From contig JAEHOE010000113.1 in NCBI GenBank assembly GCA_016858145.1, forward strand, positions 1 through 64,000: a stretch of DNA of 64,000 nucleotides, in the 5' to 3' direction. A program made the position numbers and the translations under genes. Under the pieces are notes generated by a model that worked only from the letters and a program-made list of their open reading frames with translations, was not told where the DNA came from and made no database searches. Shown in pieces: positions 23,898 to 34,809 of this stretch (positions are counted from its first letter, which is position 1; each line of letters begins with the position of its first letter). The stretch comes from Edaphochlamys debaryana. Its lineage: Eukaryota; Chlorophyta; Chlorophyceae; Chlamydomonadales.

Positions 23898-24623
23898 TTT
23901 ACGCCTCACGAGACGTTAAAGGCAAGGCAGGTCGCGGACCCACTAAAGGACGACGCGGCAAGCTGTCCCTGGACCGCGATGCCCCGCCCCTGGCCCCTAC
24001 AGCGCCTACACACACCAATCTCAACTCCGCCTTGTGAGCAATTTTATGGTGCTGTGATCACCAAAGTGGTGTAAGCTGCAAAGGCGTGTTGGTGCAAGAA
24101 ATCGCTGTGTGTTTGCTTTCTGCGCAGCAGTGAAGCAGCGAGGTGTCCACGCAATGTACTCTGAGTGACGGATACGGAGAACACAGTTAAAAGGGGGGCA
24201 CGTTAACCTGGCTCGGTCATCGCGTCTCGGCACTCGTGCCGCAGAACCCTCCAGCACCTGGCGCCGCCTCCCCCCAGCCCCACCTGCCAAGACCGGCCCG
24301 CGGGCGCCCCGCAGCGCGCAAAACTTTGTACCACCGAACAATCAAACATCGTTGCACAGTTGCAACAGTTTATAGCAACTGACAGCTGCAAAAGCACGTC
24401 CACCGCGAACCCGTGTCACCATCCACAACGCCCCCGCTGCGGTTGAACAAAACCAGCGGTGTCTACGCATCGCCACAGCCTTATGCATTTGCTGGAAAAG
24501 AATGTTGTTGTTATATAGGGACAAAATTTAGGGAGGGTAGTAGTTATCATCACAGCACGGCGGCGCCCCCCTCCCCTTCACCGAGCAGTTTTGCGTGACG
24601 GTATGCCTGCCCTCCCCCGTTTC
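23898..24623. other. Intergenic region, promoter side of the TLS1-like gene
   Basis: It separates the start of the TLS1-like gene from the 3' end of the TVP38-like gene; both are on the minus strand. It is visibly more A+T-rich than the flanking genes. No gene, repeat or clear poly(A) signal was found. Confidence 0.4.
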
Positions 24624-26721
24624 TCATGCGTCGTCCCCCTTGGGCTGCTGCTCCTCCAGCGCCCGAGTGGCTGCGTCGCTAACCAGCTTGGTGGCCAGCA
24701 CAGTGGCAACCGCCCCAACGCCTGGGGGCGGAGGAGGGGCAGGGGGAGAAGCACACTAAGCGGGACGCACGCGGTCATCAGCGGCTGGCCCAAACATCAC
24801 GAGCCCGGCCCAGCTCTCCACACTTCAGCAACCCCGGCGCCGCCAGCCCTCCCCCTCACCGTACAGCACCAGCTGCGTGGTGGACATGGAGGCGTTGCCG
24901 CTGGCCGCATCCACCGCCGCCTTGCCCGCACCGCCCAGCGCCACGTACGCTGCGACAGGGCGGGGCATGGGCGGCCGAGGACATGGGACAGAGGTGGCGC
25001 GTAGGTGGCGGGCGCAAGCAGAGCTCACGGAGAGCCCCCGCGGCCGCCACCCGTCAACGGCGTGTCGACCACCTGGCCTGCCGAGCTTCCTGCGCCCGTC
25101 GACCCCTGCTCCCACCCCTGCGCCTGCCTCGGGCGCCGATGGCGTGGCGCCCACCGCCTCACCGCCTCACCGAATGTGCCCGGCAGCATGCCCAGCCAGG
25201 ACGCGCCCACGTAGGCGGGCAGCTCCACGGCCGTCAGCCCCAGCGCATAGTTGAGGAGGTTGAACGGCACCTGGGCCAGGAGGCGGGGGCGGAGGCGGAG
25301 GGAGGGGGAGGCGGGCCGGCGGGTGATGCAGAGGCCGAGAGGCGGCCGGCGTTACCTTCAGCTCCCACTGTGGGCCCTAAGGCCCCAAGTGGGCGAACCC
25401 GCGGGGGCAGTCGTGTCAGGCAAGTGGGCGAACCCGCGGGGGCAGCAGTCCTATCCCCAGAACCATGAGTATATGTAGAGCACGTGATGGGGCGTGCATG
25501 TCCCCTTGCGCAGCTGCGGGTATGCAGTTAGGGCGCGACCTGCCCGTGTGCGCTGAGTGAAAGCCAGGGAGGCTGTGATGAAGCGGTCGACGCACACACC
25601 CCTGCCTGCACCCCAGTCCCCGTCCCGCCCCCTCCCCACGCACCAGCGGCGACAGGCGCAGCAGGAACACCACGTAGCCCCCGTTGGTGCCGTTGACAGC
25701 CGCCAGCACGGCGCGGAAGCGGGGCAGGTCTGCAGGGGGGCGCGCGGGGTTGGGGGGGGCGACGTGGGAGTAGTGATGAGGACACGGTCAGAGGGCAGAC
25801 TCCTTCGAATCCCTTCCCCCAGATTGGGCAAGCCGTGTCTGCAGTGCAAACAGCTCAGTGGGTTCCCCGGTGATGCTTCCCGCAGCCGACCGCCCCCCCC
25901 CTCTCCCCTCCTCTCCCCGCAACCCCACCTTGCACCTTCCCCTCCACCCACGGCCGCACCCAGTAGCGCGAGGCCACGAAGGCCGCAGTGGCCCCCAGCG
26001 TGGAGGAGAGCGACACCAGAGCGGTGCCCGCCCAGGGGCCTGGAGGGGGCGGGGCGGGAGCAGGAAGCGCACGGGGTGGGCGCAGCGTACAGGGTTCAAT
26101 GCCTTGAGCGCGGTGGCTGCTCAGGAAGGTAGGCTCCCAAAGGCCCTCTGCCCCCCTCCCTCCCAACGGCCGCACCGTACAAGGCCCCCGCTGCGAGGGT
26201 CATGACGGACGCAGGGAAGAGCAGCACGGTGGCCGCAATGTAGAGCGCCACAAACACTGCACAAAGGGGGATCATCGATCACAGAGGACACTGGGGAGCT
26301 TGGCGGTTGTGACCCTCAGCATGGGCGCACACGTACCTGCGGGCCCAAGCCACCCGGACCCCGACACCGCTGCGAGAGCCGCGGCCGCCAGGCCCCCAGC
26401 ATCTGCGTCAGCGGAGGCTGCCTCCGCTGATCCCGCCAGGCTCAGCAGCAGTAGCGCCGCAGAGGGCCCCCACACAGTGACCAGGCTGCAAGGCGAGCTC
26501 TCCACACGCGGCGGCGTGGGGGCGTCCCGGAGCCGTGCCTCAACGGCAGGCTGAGGTGCGCGAGTGCCGAGGGCCCGCTGGGGACCACAGGCCGCTAGGC
26601 CCTCCCCTTGTGACATACGGTGCACAACGGGCCGCAGAGAGGATCGCATGATACAGCGTGGTGCGGAGGACCGTGTGGTGGCGAGAGAGGCCCGACGCAT
26701 GCTATGGCTGGCTGTCGACAT
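24624..26721 (-). CDS. TVP38/TMEM64 (VTT/SNARE-associated) membrane protein, likely plastid
   Basis: Seven exons (26337-26721, 26176-26256, 25929-26039, 25644-25729, 25171-25270, 24860-24949, 24624-24721) give 316 aa. The start ATG (26721) opens a Ser/Arg/Ala-rich stretch poor in acidic residues (MSTASHSMRRASLATTRSSA), typical of an algal chloroplast transit peptide. A hydrophobic segment ends in SLAGSAEAAS, which could be a thylakoid-type cleavage site. The VTT core follows: YIAATVLLFPASVMTLAAG, then SLSSTLGATAAFVASRYWVR, then VVFLLRLSPLVPFNLLNYA and LGMLPGTF, all in the order of the family. DedA/VTT proteins act in membranes, with scramblase and lipid-homeostasis roles reported for eukaryotic members. 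The 5' end faces the CGI-58 gene 395 bp away. Confidence 0.85.
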
Positions 26722-27116
26722 CTTCTGCACCAAAGTCCCTCAACTGCGACGTGAGCACTGTGCTGCGACCTAACTAGCGGCAGTAGGCACAAGGAAAACA
26801 GCGGGTTACAGCCTCTGGATGGATGCAAGTCCCCGCTGGCAGCCTGGCACCATCCGCGATGCTATTCGCTCCTCACCCAGAGGCGCACAAGCAAGACAAC
26901 AATATCGATAGCTCCGGTTATTCCAGACGCTTCCCACCATTCCGGTCAGCGCGGCGCGCATATTAGGCACCTTCGTGTCGTTGACACCACGTCGCGCCCT
27001 TTCCGGGCCCTGCCCCTCGATACATACACCCCCTTGCGACTCAACAGCTCCATTGACTAACGTATAGGCCACAGACCGCAAACCCTTGCGCAACGACCTT
27101 CACCGCACAGCGGCGG
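26722..27116. promoter_or_regulatory. Shared 395-bp divergent promoter region (TVP38-like / CGI-58)
   Basis: The two start codons point away from each other and the only sequence between them is this 395-bp stretch, so both 5' UTRs and promoters must lie within or overlap it. No TATA-like box was convincing. Co-regulation is possible but inferred from position only. Confidence 0.45.
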
Positions 27117-30100
27117 ATGCCTTCGCCGCCCAGGCTCAGGCTACGCACCAGAACTGTTCTCTGGCTGGCATCTGCTCGCCAGCGCCTCCTAAACGGCCAG
27201 GGCGGGCTCGGCTCACGTGGACCGCGCGTGAGGTAAGCCGAAACCCTGGCCCCGGCTGCGGGCCAAGCCGGAAGGGCCATCGGGCCTGGGCCACCGCCGC
27301 CGCTCGTGCCCCACCCTTGACTGCACATCTTCCCCTCGATGCTCACAGCTTCCAGAATCTGCACCTGGGCTCAGGCGCCAAGACCGGCCCAAGCGTGGGC
27401 GCAGGCGCGGGCGCGGGGGCCGTTGCCTACTGCACCCAGAACAGCTTCACGGCCGGCACACCCGCCACTGCCGCTGCGTCCCTGTCTGCCGCCGCGGCTG
27501 CCGTACCCATGGCCGAGGAAGGACCGTCGACCTCTGCCTCCGTGCCCTGGTGAGCGGGCGCTTCTGCAGCGCGCTCAGGGGCTCCCTGCAGCAGGGAGGC
27601 ACAGGGTTGCGCCCAGGCAGGGGCAGGCAGGGTAACGCGGAAAGGACCTGCGGCGTGTAGCTGTGGTCGCCGCCAGGGAACGCACGGGTGACGGAATCCA
27701 CGGTGCCGCGGTGCATGACCTTCACCTGCATGCCCCCCACCCCCCTTCCCCCCACTGCCCCCCTCCCAAGGTGGTCCCGCCTCACCCGCTGGCGCCAGGT
27801 GTCCCGCCCCGAGGGGCTGGCGGCTGAGCAGCGAGTGCTGGGGCTGTTCCCGGGGTGAGGCAGGGGCCGGGCGAGGGGCCGGGGGCAGGGCTTCTCCAAG
27901 GTCTGCCCTCTGGTGCTGTGTGCCAGTTGGGGAGCCAGTTGATACAAACCGCTGTGTTTGTCCCGGCCTTCCTCCATCACCCCCCTCCCTCCTCGCTCCC
28001 CCTCACCCCCGCCCCCAGCAACATGCAGGCCTCGGACGTGCGCGTGGGCCCCGGCCCTCAGGCCTTCCTGCACACCCTGTCCGGGGGCCCCGCCAGCGTG
28101 GACCCCCCCGTGGTGATGATGCCCGGCTACGGAGCGGGCGTGGGCTTCTTCTACCGCAACTTCCCGGCGCTCACGCAGAGGCTCAGGTGGGCCGCAGGAG
28201 GGGCCGCGCGGGGGGGCCGTCCAAAGGCGCAGGGATACGGGTAGAAACGGTCTCAACGAGGGAGGCGGAGGGCACAGGGCCCCGTACGGTGCTGGAACAC
28301 CGTGTGGCCTCCGCTCACCGATGCCCGTGGCGCGCTGTCCCCCTCCCCCGCACTTACGCCACCCCCTTCCCCCCCTCCTGCCTGCCCCAGGCTGTTCGCT
28401 GTGGACTGGCTGGGCACGGGGCTGTCGGGGCGGCCGCCCTACAAGGCCACCAGCCGGGAGCAGGTGGGGCGGACGGTGTTGGGCAGCGGAGGCCAGGGGC
28501 GCGTGCAGCCGCGGGGCACGGGCTGAGGGTGCCCTCGTGGGGTGCCCTCGTGCATGGAGCAGCTGACGGCCTGTTGCCCAACCCCCTCCCCCCCTCCGCC
28601 CCCTGCCCCCCCCCCCCCCACAGGCCGAGGACTTCTTCCTGACCAGCCTGGCCACGTGGCGGCAGGCGGCGGGGCTGGACGGAACCAAGATGATCCTGGT
28701 GATTGCGCGCGCTGGTTGGGGGAGGCGGGGGTCCGCACGGGGGGCTGGGGGCGCTGGGGGCTGGGGCTTACCCATGTGCGCTGGCCCGCTCTGGGCGCTT
28801 CCAGCTCTGCACCTCGTCCCTCGGCTCCCTTGGCTCCCTCCTGGCGGCCCGCCAACCCCTCTCCCCCCCCTCCCCACCCCAGGTGGGCCACTCCCTGGGC
28901 GGCTACCTGGCCGCCAACTACGCCCTGCGCTACCCCGGGCACGTGGCGCACCTGGTGCTGGTGTGCCCCGCGGGGGTGGTGAGCGGGGGGGGGCACTGGG
29001 GGGCAGGGGTGCGGGAGGCGCCAGGGGGGGGCGGGGGGGGGGCAGGGCGTGGCTGAGGGCTGCCCAGGAAGGCTAGGGCAAGGGTGGTACCGTGCAGTTG
29101 AGGTTTCCCTCCCCCTCACACGTCCCCTCGTGTCCCCCCCTCCCGCCCCCCCCCCCCAGCCCAAGGCGCCTGAGGACTGGGAGCGCTCCATCACGGGCGA
29201 CAAGTGGAGCTGGCGGGGGCAGCTGTTCAAGGTGGGGGAGGGGGGGGCACTGAGGGGCGCGGGGGTGTGGAGTTGTTTCATGGGGCGCTGCGGGGTCCTG
29301 CATGCCTGCACTCGTGCGCGCCCAACCGCGCCGTCACGGCCTCACGGGTCTCCCTGGTGCGCCCCCGCCAACACCCCCTCCCCCCCCCTGCCACCGCTAC
29401 TGCCCCTCCCCCCCCCCAGACGTTCATGTGGGGCTGGGAGAAGGGCATCACGCCCGGCTCCATTATCCGCGGCCTGGGCCCCTGGGGCCAGAAGCTGGTG
29501 TACGGCTACGTGTCCAAGCGCTTCTCGCACCACGGCGAGGGCCTGAGCGAGCGCGAGATCGAGGGCTTCAAGGACTACTTCTACCAGATCGCTGCGGCGC
29601 CCGGCAGCGGGGAGGTGGGCGGGGTGGCGGCAGGGCGGGGAGGGGCGGGAGGCTGCAGGCTGCTGGGGCGGGTCAGGGGCCGGTGCAGCCATGGGGGCTG
29701 TCCACTGCAGGGCGTGCAGGAGCAGGTGCTGCTCCTCCATCCCACCCCCCTTCCCCCCTGTGGCGGTATGTACCTTCTCCGGCAATCCCACTAACTATTC
29801 GACGCTCTCCCGCTTATCAGCTTCAAACACCCCCTCCCCCCCAGTACGCTCTGCGGCACCTGCTGGCCCCCGGCGCCTGGGCCTACTCGCCCCTGGAGGA
29901 GCGGCTGCATGAGCTCAAGGTGCCCGTCACCTTCATCTACGGCAAGCACGTGAGCAGCGGAGGGGCGGGGAGGGAGGGGGGGGAGACGGGAGCCGGGTTG
30001 GGTTAGTTGCAGGCGCTCGGGCGGATGCTCTTGGGGTGCTCACGAGCCGAGCCCGTCACCCCCACGCAGTCCACCCATCACAGCCCCTCGCTGCACCGCC

Positions 30101-30826
30101 GACGCAGCCCCCACACTCCTCCGCACCCTCCCCCTCCGCACCCTCCCCCTCCGCACCCTCCCCATCCGCACCCTCCCCCTCCGCACCCTCCCCCTCCGCA
30201 CCCTCCCCCTCCGCACCCTCCCCCTCCGCACCCTCCCCCTCCGCACCCTCCCCCTCCGCACCCTCCCCCTCCCACCCTCCCCTCCCCCCCAGGACTGGAT
30301 GCGCCCCGAGCACGCCGTCAAGCTGTGCCAGCGCCTGCGCCAGGAGCGCGCCCCCCGCTGCCCCTCGGACCTGGCGGTGGAGCTGATCGAGGACGCAGGG
30401 CACTTCGTGTTCATGGACCAGGTGGGGGGGAGGGAGGGACTGGAAGGGGGGGCTGCGCAGGGCTCAAGGGGTGGGGTGTTTGGTGGGGACGTGTCCGCGG
30501 GCTTGCCTGACAGGCTGCTTCTTATTCACCCCTCTCCTACTGCTCTCCCCACCCCCCCACCCCGCCCCCCCCCCCAGCCCGAGCTGTTCGACAAGGCGCT
30601 CATGTCCGTGGTGCGGCCCTACCTGCGCACGCCCCAGCAGCGGGAGGGCGCGGCAGCCTACTGCGCAGAGGGCGCCACGGCCGCGGACCTGGACCAGCAG
30701 CCCGCCACCCTGTGGGGCTTCGCGGCCAGCGGCGTGCAGGGGCAGGGCGAGGGGCGGGGTCCGGAGGGGGAGGGGACGGAGGAGGCGGGGGGGCAGGAGA
30801 AGCCGCGCGTGGAGAGGAAGGCGTGA
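27117..30826 (+). CDS. CGI58: CGI-58/ABHD4-5 type alpha/beta hydrolase
   Basis: Twelve exons (27117-27232, 27349-27549, 27771-27854, 28019-28186, 28391-28463, 28624-28698, 28883-28978, 29160-29231, 29420-29614, 29845-29949, 30293-30421, 30578-30826) give 520 aa with every junction in phase. An Arg-rich N-terminus (MPSPPRLRLRTRTVLWLASA) may be an organelle presequence. The fold starts near WWSRLTRWRQVSRPEGLAA. The nucleophile elbow VGHSLGGYLAANYALRYPGH gives Ser243. The acid is D396 in GKHDWM. The HX4D motif typical of CGI-58 is H432-FVFM-D437 (AGHFVFMDQPELF). Plant CGI-58 and ABHD4 keep the Ser that mammalian ABHD5 lost; it is present here, so lipase or acyltransferase activity is plausible. 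Family members control neutral-lipid turnover. Most introns start with a G-rich run and end in a C tract. The C-terminus is Gly/Glu-rich. Confidence 0.9.
29758..29834 (+). repeat. Intronic repeat copy 1 (CGI-58 intron 9, sense)
   Basis: The 3' part of this intron is a roughly 76-bp sequence beginning GGCGGTATGTACCTTCTCC and ending CTTCAAACACCCCC, only about 10 nt from the acceptor. It matches the reverse complement of 49730-49806 with two visible substitutions; its right half also matches 44407-44440. Confidence 0.85.
30121..30270. repeat. 15-bp minisatellite in CGI-58 intron 10
   Basis: Ten tandem copies of CCGCACCCTCCCCCT, one with a single substitution (CCCAT), lie about 20 bp before the acceptor of exon 11. 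They extend the C-rich 3' end of this intron. Confidence 0.95.
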
Positions 30827-30830
30827 GGCG

Positions 30831-30835
30831 TGTAA
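30831..30835 (+). terminator. TGTAA poly(A)-signal-like site after CGI-58
   Basis: TGTAA starts five bases after the CGI-58 stop codon. That is unusually close for a functional signal, so it may be coincidental, although no other copy was found before 31576. Confidence 0.25.
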
Positions 30836-31576
30836 GCAGGCAATGCGAGCTCGGAAGCTGCTCGAAAGATTGAGGGGAGGCCGGAACTGTGGGACGAAGA
30901 GAGCTCGTGGGTGGGCGCATGTGCTATTGCATGTGCCGGGCCTCGGTGTATGCATGATCGCATGGTAGGAACTGCGTAGTCATGTCCTGAACGGGGGGTC
31001 TTGCGGGCTGTGGCTATGTATGCGGAGTCGGAGATCGTGTGGGAAGCTGGGGAGGGAGGGCATAGCCTCCTGTGGGGAGCTGGGGAAGCTAATTGGCGTG
31101 AAGCGGCTGGCGGGGTGAAATGCAACCCTCTCTTGAACCCATGGGGGAACAACAACCACGCGTGGGCGCACGGACCGCGGTGGCAGGGCTGTGCTCAGGC
31201 GTCTGGGTGCGGACTGGAGGAGCCGCCAGCGCCTGGTGAGGCCCTGCGAGCTGGGCCCTGCTGAGCCCGGTCGACCACCTGGACATCGCTGCTGGATACT
31301 GTTGACGTGCGATCACTGAACTGCAGGGCGCCTTGGAACACTCGGCAACGGCATCGAACGTTGCACGAGGGCACTGATGTAATCCACACTGCGTTACAGG
31401 GCATGCAGAGCGGTCAGGACGCCCCTCAGCGCGAATGCTCTCGTGCATGGCCTGGCCCCCGCGCCAGCGTCGTATCCTGGTCGCAGCCAGAGTAGGGTCC
31501 GCTCACGCCCCCGTTCACGCCTGCCCCCTGTCCGGTCCGCAACCCCCTCCCCCCCCCTCCTTCCCAAGCGGCCCGC
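30836..31576. other. Region between two convergent genes
   Basis: CGI-58 (+) and the PKIWI502-like gene (-) end towards each other here. I see only 3' UTR-like sequence and a minus-strand TGTAA at 31394-31398. Confidence 0.45.
31394..31398 (-). terminator. TGTAA poly(A) signal of the PKIWI502-like gene
   Basis: The plus-strand TTACA reads TGTAA on the minus strand, about 180 nt beyond the stop codon of the PKIWI502-like gene. This is a normal distance for algal 3' UTRs. Confidence 0.5.
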
Positions 31577-33736
31577 CTAGAAGTTGAGCAGGATCTTCTC
31601 CGGCGGCACTCCCTTGGCCGTGAGCAGCCCCGTGATGGCCTGGCACATGCCCTTGTGGCCGCACAGCAGGGCGCCCACACCGCCCGCCGCGTCCGCGGGG
31701 AGGCGGGCCAGGCCCTCGCGCTCAAACACGTCGTGCACGTAGCCCTGGGGGGAAGGGGGGTGCAGGGGGCAGCGGGGAAGCAGGGGGGGTGGGTGTGCTT
31801 GGGGCCAGCATGATGAAGAGCCGTGCGGCAGAGAGGCCAGCGCCCGCACAGATGCCAGGTCCCCAACCGCCGCACCCCCAGGCACGCCCTGAATGAGAGC
31901 AGCCCACCTGCCCTCGCTCCCCCCCCCCAACCCCGTCCGCCCCCACCTGCTTGTTCTCCGAGAACACCTGCACCACCTTGATGCCCTTGGCCGCCCACAC
32001 GGGGAGCAGCTCCTTGTAGGCGGTGGAGTCTGGGGGGGGAGGGGGGGAGGTGCTCGTGTGGAGGGAAGGGGCCTCTGGCGTCCACCGGGTCCGCGTGCAA
32101 GGCACACGGGGGCGTGAGTGAGGCACGAGAGGTGCTTCGCTCCCCAAGCCCCTTCCTTTCCGTCTCCCTCTCTCCCCCCTCCCCCTCCCTCTACACTTCC
32201 CCCAACCCGCGCCCACCCGTGTTCCGGGTGCCGTAGTAGAGCGTCACGTCCCGCCCCGCCAGCGCCCCGCTGTCGATGACGGCCCGCAGCGGGGAGATGC
32301 CCGAGCCCGTGGCGAACAGCAGCACCGCGGGGGTGGAGGCGGCGGGCAGGCGGTCCAGGGGGAAGCCCTTGCCCATGGGGGGGGACACGAGCACCTCGGC
32401 GCCGGCAGCGATGTTGCACAGCAGCTCGGAGGTGGAGCCTTAGGGGGGGAGGGGGAGGGGGGGCGAGGGAGGGCGGGTCAGTCCTAGAGGGAGGCCTCCC
32501 CACGCCTTCCTGCAGCCCGCCTCATCTCCCCTGGGAACCCGCACGACACCCTCGTCGCCCTCCCCGCCTCCCCTCACCCATCCCCCCCGGCCCCACCCGG
32601 CGCCCCCTTGATCAGGAACTCCAGCTGCCCCGCGGGGCCCGCTCCGGGGGCGGAGGCGATGGCGAAGAAGCCGGGCTTGGAGTCGCCCACCTTGACCTGG
32701 GGGGGGGAGGAGAGGGGGGGAGGCGGGGATGGGGGAAGCCGGGAGGAGAGCGGAGGCATGGGCGCCTAGTAACAATGCTGCCAAGTTGACACTGATGCGC
32801 TGGCCACGGTCCTCCCCGGTGGTCCTCCACCATGGACACCGCACCGAGGCGGGGCACCCGTTCATTCGGGCGCAAGACTAGACATCCCCAGGTAACGACA
32901 CGCCCACCCGCAACCCTACACACACCCCATCTTCCCCCCACCTGCACGAACTGCCCCGGCACCGTGTACCCCGCCGCCAGGGGGCCCACGTCCAGCACCA
33001 GCCGGTGCAGGGGCCCCGCAGCGGCCGAGGAGTTGGACACCACCCTGCGGGGAGAGCAAGGGGAGAGGAAGGGAGAGGTCGGGTTGAGAGACGCAGCTAG
33101 GGCACCCAGCTACCGGAAAGCGCGATGCACACCGCCAACCTCGGGGCAGCTACCGTTTCTGATCCATAAATTACCTCCATTGCTGATCCGCCCTCTTGAT
33201 CCCTGTCCCCGCCCTCCCGTGTCTAACCAAGCTTGACCCCTCGACTAGAAATCACCCCCCCCCCGGCCCACTTTGCGGGCTTGAACTCCACCGGTGCGCC
33301 CCAGTTGGCCTGCACCCGCACGGTGCTGCGGCGGCTGGCGGTGCGCACACCCGCCAGCCCCGAGGCCGCGAAGGAGGCCGAGGGGCGGCTGGCGGCGGCG
33401 CGGGGGGCGCCGGAGCCGCTAGCAGACACCATCACAGCGTGGGAGCTGCGACGAGGGAGGGGCGGCGGAGCGTGGTCAGAGGTGGCCTGGGCTGCGGGGT
33501 TTCGTCCCGAAACGGCGCAAACCTCCACCCCGGGGGTCCCAGCCTGCCCCCTCCGCCCCCTCTCACCCCCACACACCGCCACTGCAATTACCCCCCCTCC
33601 CGCCCGAAGAAGCTACGTCGCGAGCTCACCGAGCCACGGGCCCAGGCGCAGCGAACGTGCGCCGGTGCTGGGTGCATCGCCCGCTGCGGGCCTCAGTCCC
33701 GGCGGGGAAAGAGCTGGCGCGAACAAGAGCAGACAT
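31577..33736 (-). CDS. Plastid FAD/NAD(P)-binding oxidoreductase, PKIWI502-like
   Basis: Seven exons (33630-33736, 33272-33445, 32942-33044, 32597-32696, 32217-32438, 31947-32029, 31577-31744) give 318 aa. The first 70 or so residues are Ala/Ser/Arg-rich with few acids (MSALVRASSFPAG, then RTASRRSTVRVQA), a typical chloroplast transit peptide. The mature part has the ferredoxin-reductase-like layout: a beta-barrel FAD domain (GYTVPGQFVQ, FFAIASAPG, LEFLIK), then an NAD(P)-binding domain with LLFATGSGISPLRAVI (the GxGxxP-type loop), VTLYYGTRNT, and a C-terminal CGHKGMCQAITGLL. The closest family I know is the plant fruit protein PKIWI502 group, of unsettled physiological role. The terminal residues are LLNF. 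Transit targeting and flavin binding are inferred. Confidence 0.85.
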
Positions 33737-34809
33737 GGTCGCGAGATCGAGCTGGTTGGCCGGCTCGATGTGCGGAAGAACGCGCCTGCGATGATGCGTA
33801 GGTTCGGGGCCAGGTGCGCCGCTGTCAGTAAGACCCTTCGCAACCTATCGCGATCACAACATTACTGCTAGTGCAGCCTACTGGTGCTCCAGGAAGGCAG
33901 TAGAGCGCGAGTGGACGCGAGCGGGGCAATGGGTCCCCATCGCTGCACCGTTTCCTCACCAAAGTGCGCTGGTTGGTCGCCAGGCAGAGACCAAGGGCAG
34001 CCTCAGAAGGCACAGCGTTCTCCGTTCCGCGCAGGCTACGAGCACCTGCAGCCGTAAACGATGCTGCGCTTCTGCCTCTAAAAGTGGTGATACCGGTGTG
34101 TCAAGTGACACCTGGGCAAGGTGCAATGCCTGTGGCGCAGCTTCGTGAGGCTGCCCAGACACGGCACTGGGCCCGTCCCGAGCGTCCCCCGCGAGCCAGA
34201 CCGCGCAATGTCGCTCCTTGCAGCGCCTCGTGCACTAGAAGGACAAAATTGGGGCTAGCAGCGTAGCCGTGGGCCTGGCATCATGGGAAGGGGTCGTGAC
34301 CCCGGGGTCGGCCCATCGAAGCCATTGAGGGCCGCCGCCTGCCAGGTCCTGCCTGCAGGGCGCCACTAGAGCGGTGCGCCCCGAAGGGCCCCCGGCCCCC
34401 GGGCTCCACCAACAGCGCCACACGCAGGAGATGAGGATAGGTACGGGCAGCCTGGCTGCCTAGGGGAGGACTGAGGAGAGCTTGCATGCCCAGCCACAGC
34501 ACGGGCACGCCCCGCTGCAGTCTTTCATCGCCTGCAGGCGGATCAGTGAGCTGTGCTCACGGCATCATCAGCCCCACAGCATGGGCCTGGGCTGTGGGAG
34601 AAATGCGCAAAGCTTCCTCTGCCTCCCTCTTCGGAGACCTAATTGGGCCCTGGAGGCTATAGCCCCCGCCAGCAAGCACATCTGGCCTGCCAGCCCTCCG
34701 GCATAGTCCCCTGTCGACCCAGTCGCCTCATGTCATGTCATTTCGCGTCGGCCTGCAATGCGAAGCCAACACACCGCGTCACTACGCCCCGTTTGTCTAC
34801 AACAACCCC
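33737..34809. other. Intergenic region, promoter of PKIWI502-like gene and 3' flank of GT77 gene
   Basis: Both neighbours are on the minus strand. No splice-consistent ORF, repeat or RNA gene was recognised in this roughly 1.1 kb. Confidence 0.4.

Noticed and set aside
30007..30510. Pro/His- and Pro/Ser/Ala-repeat frames near the CGI-58 3' end
   Set aside because: They translate the 15-bp intron minisatellite; the real exons on both sides join in frame without it.
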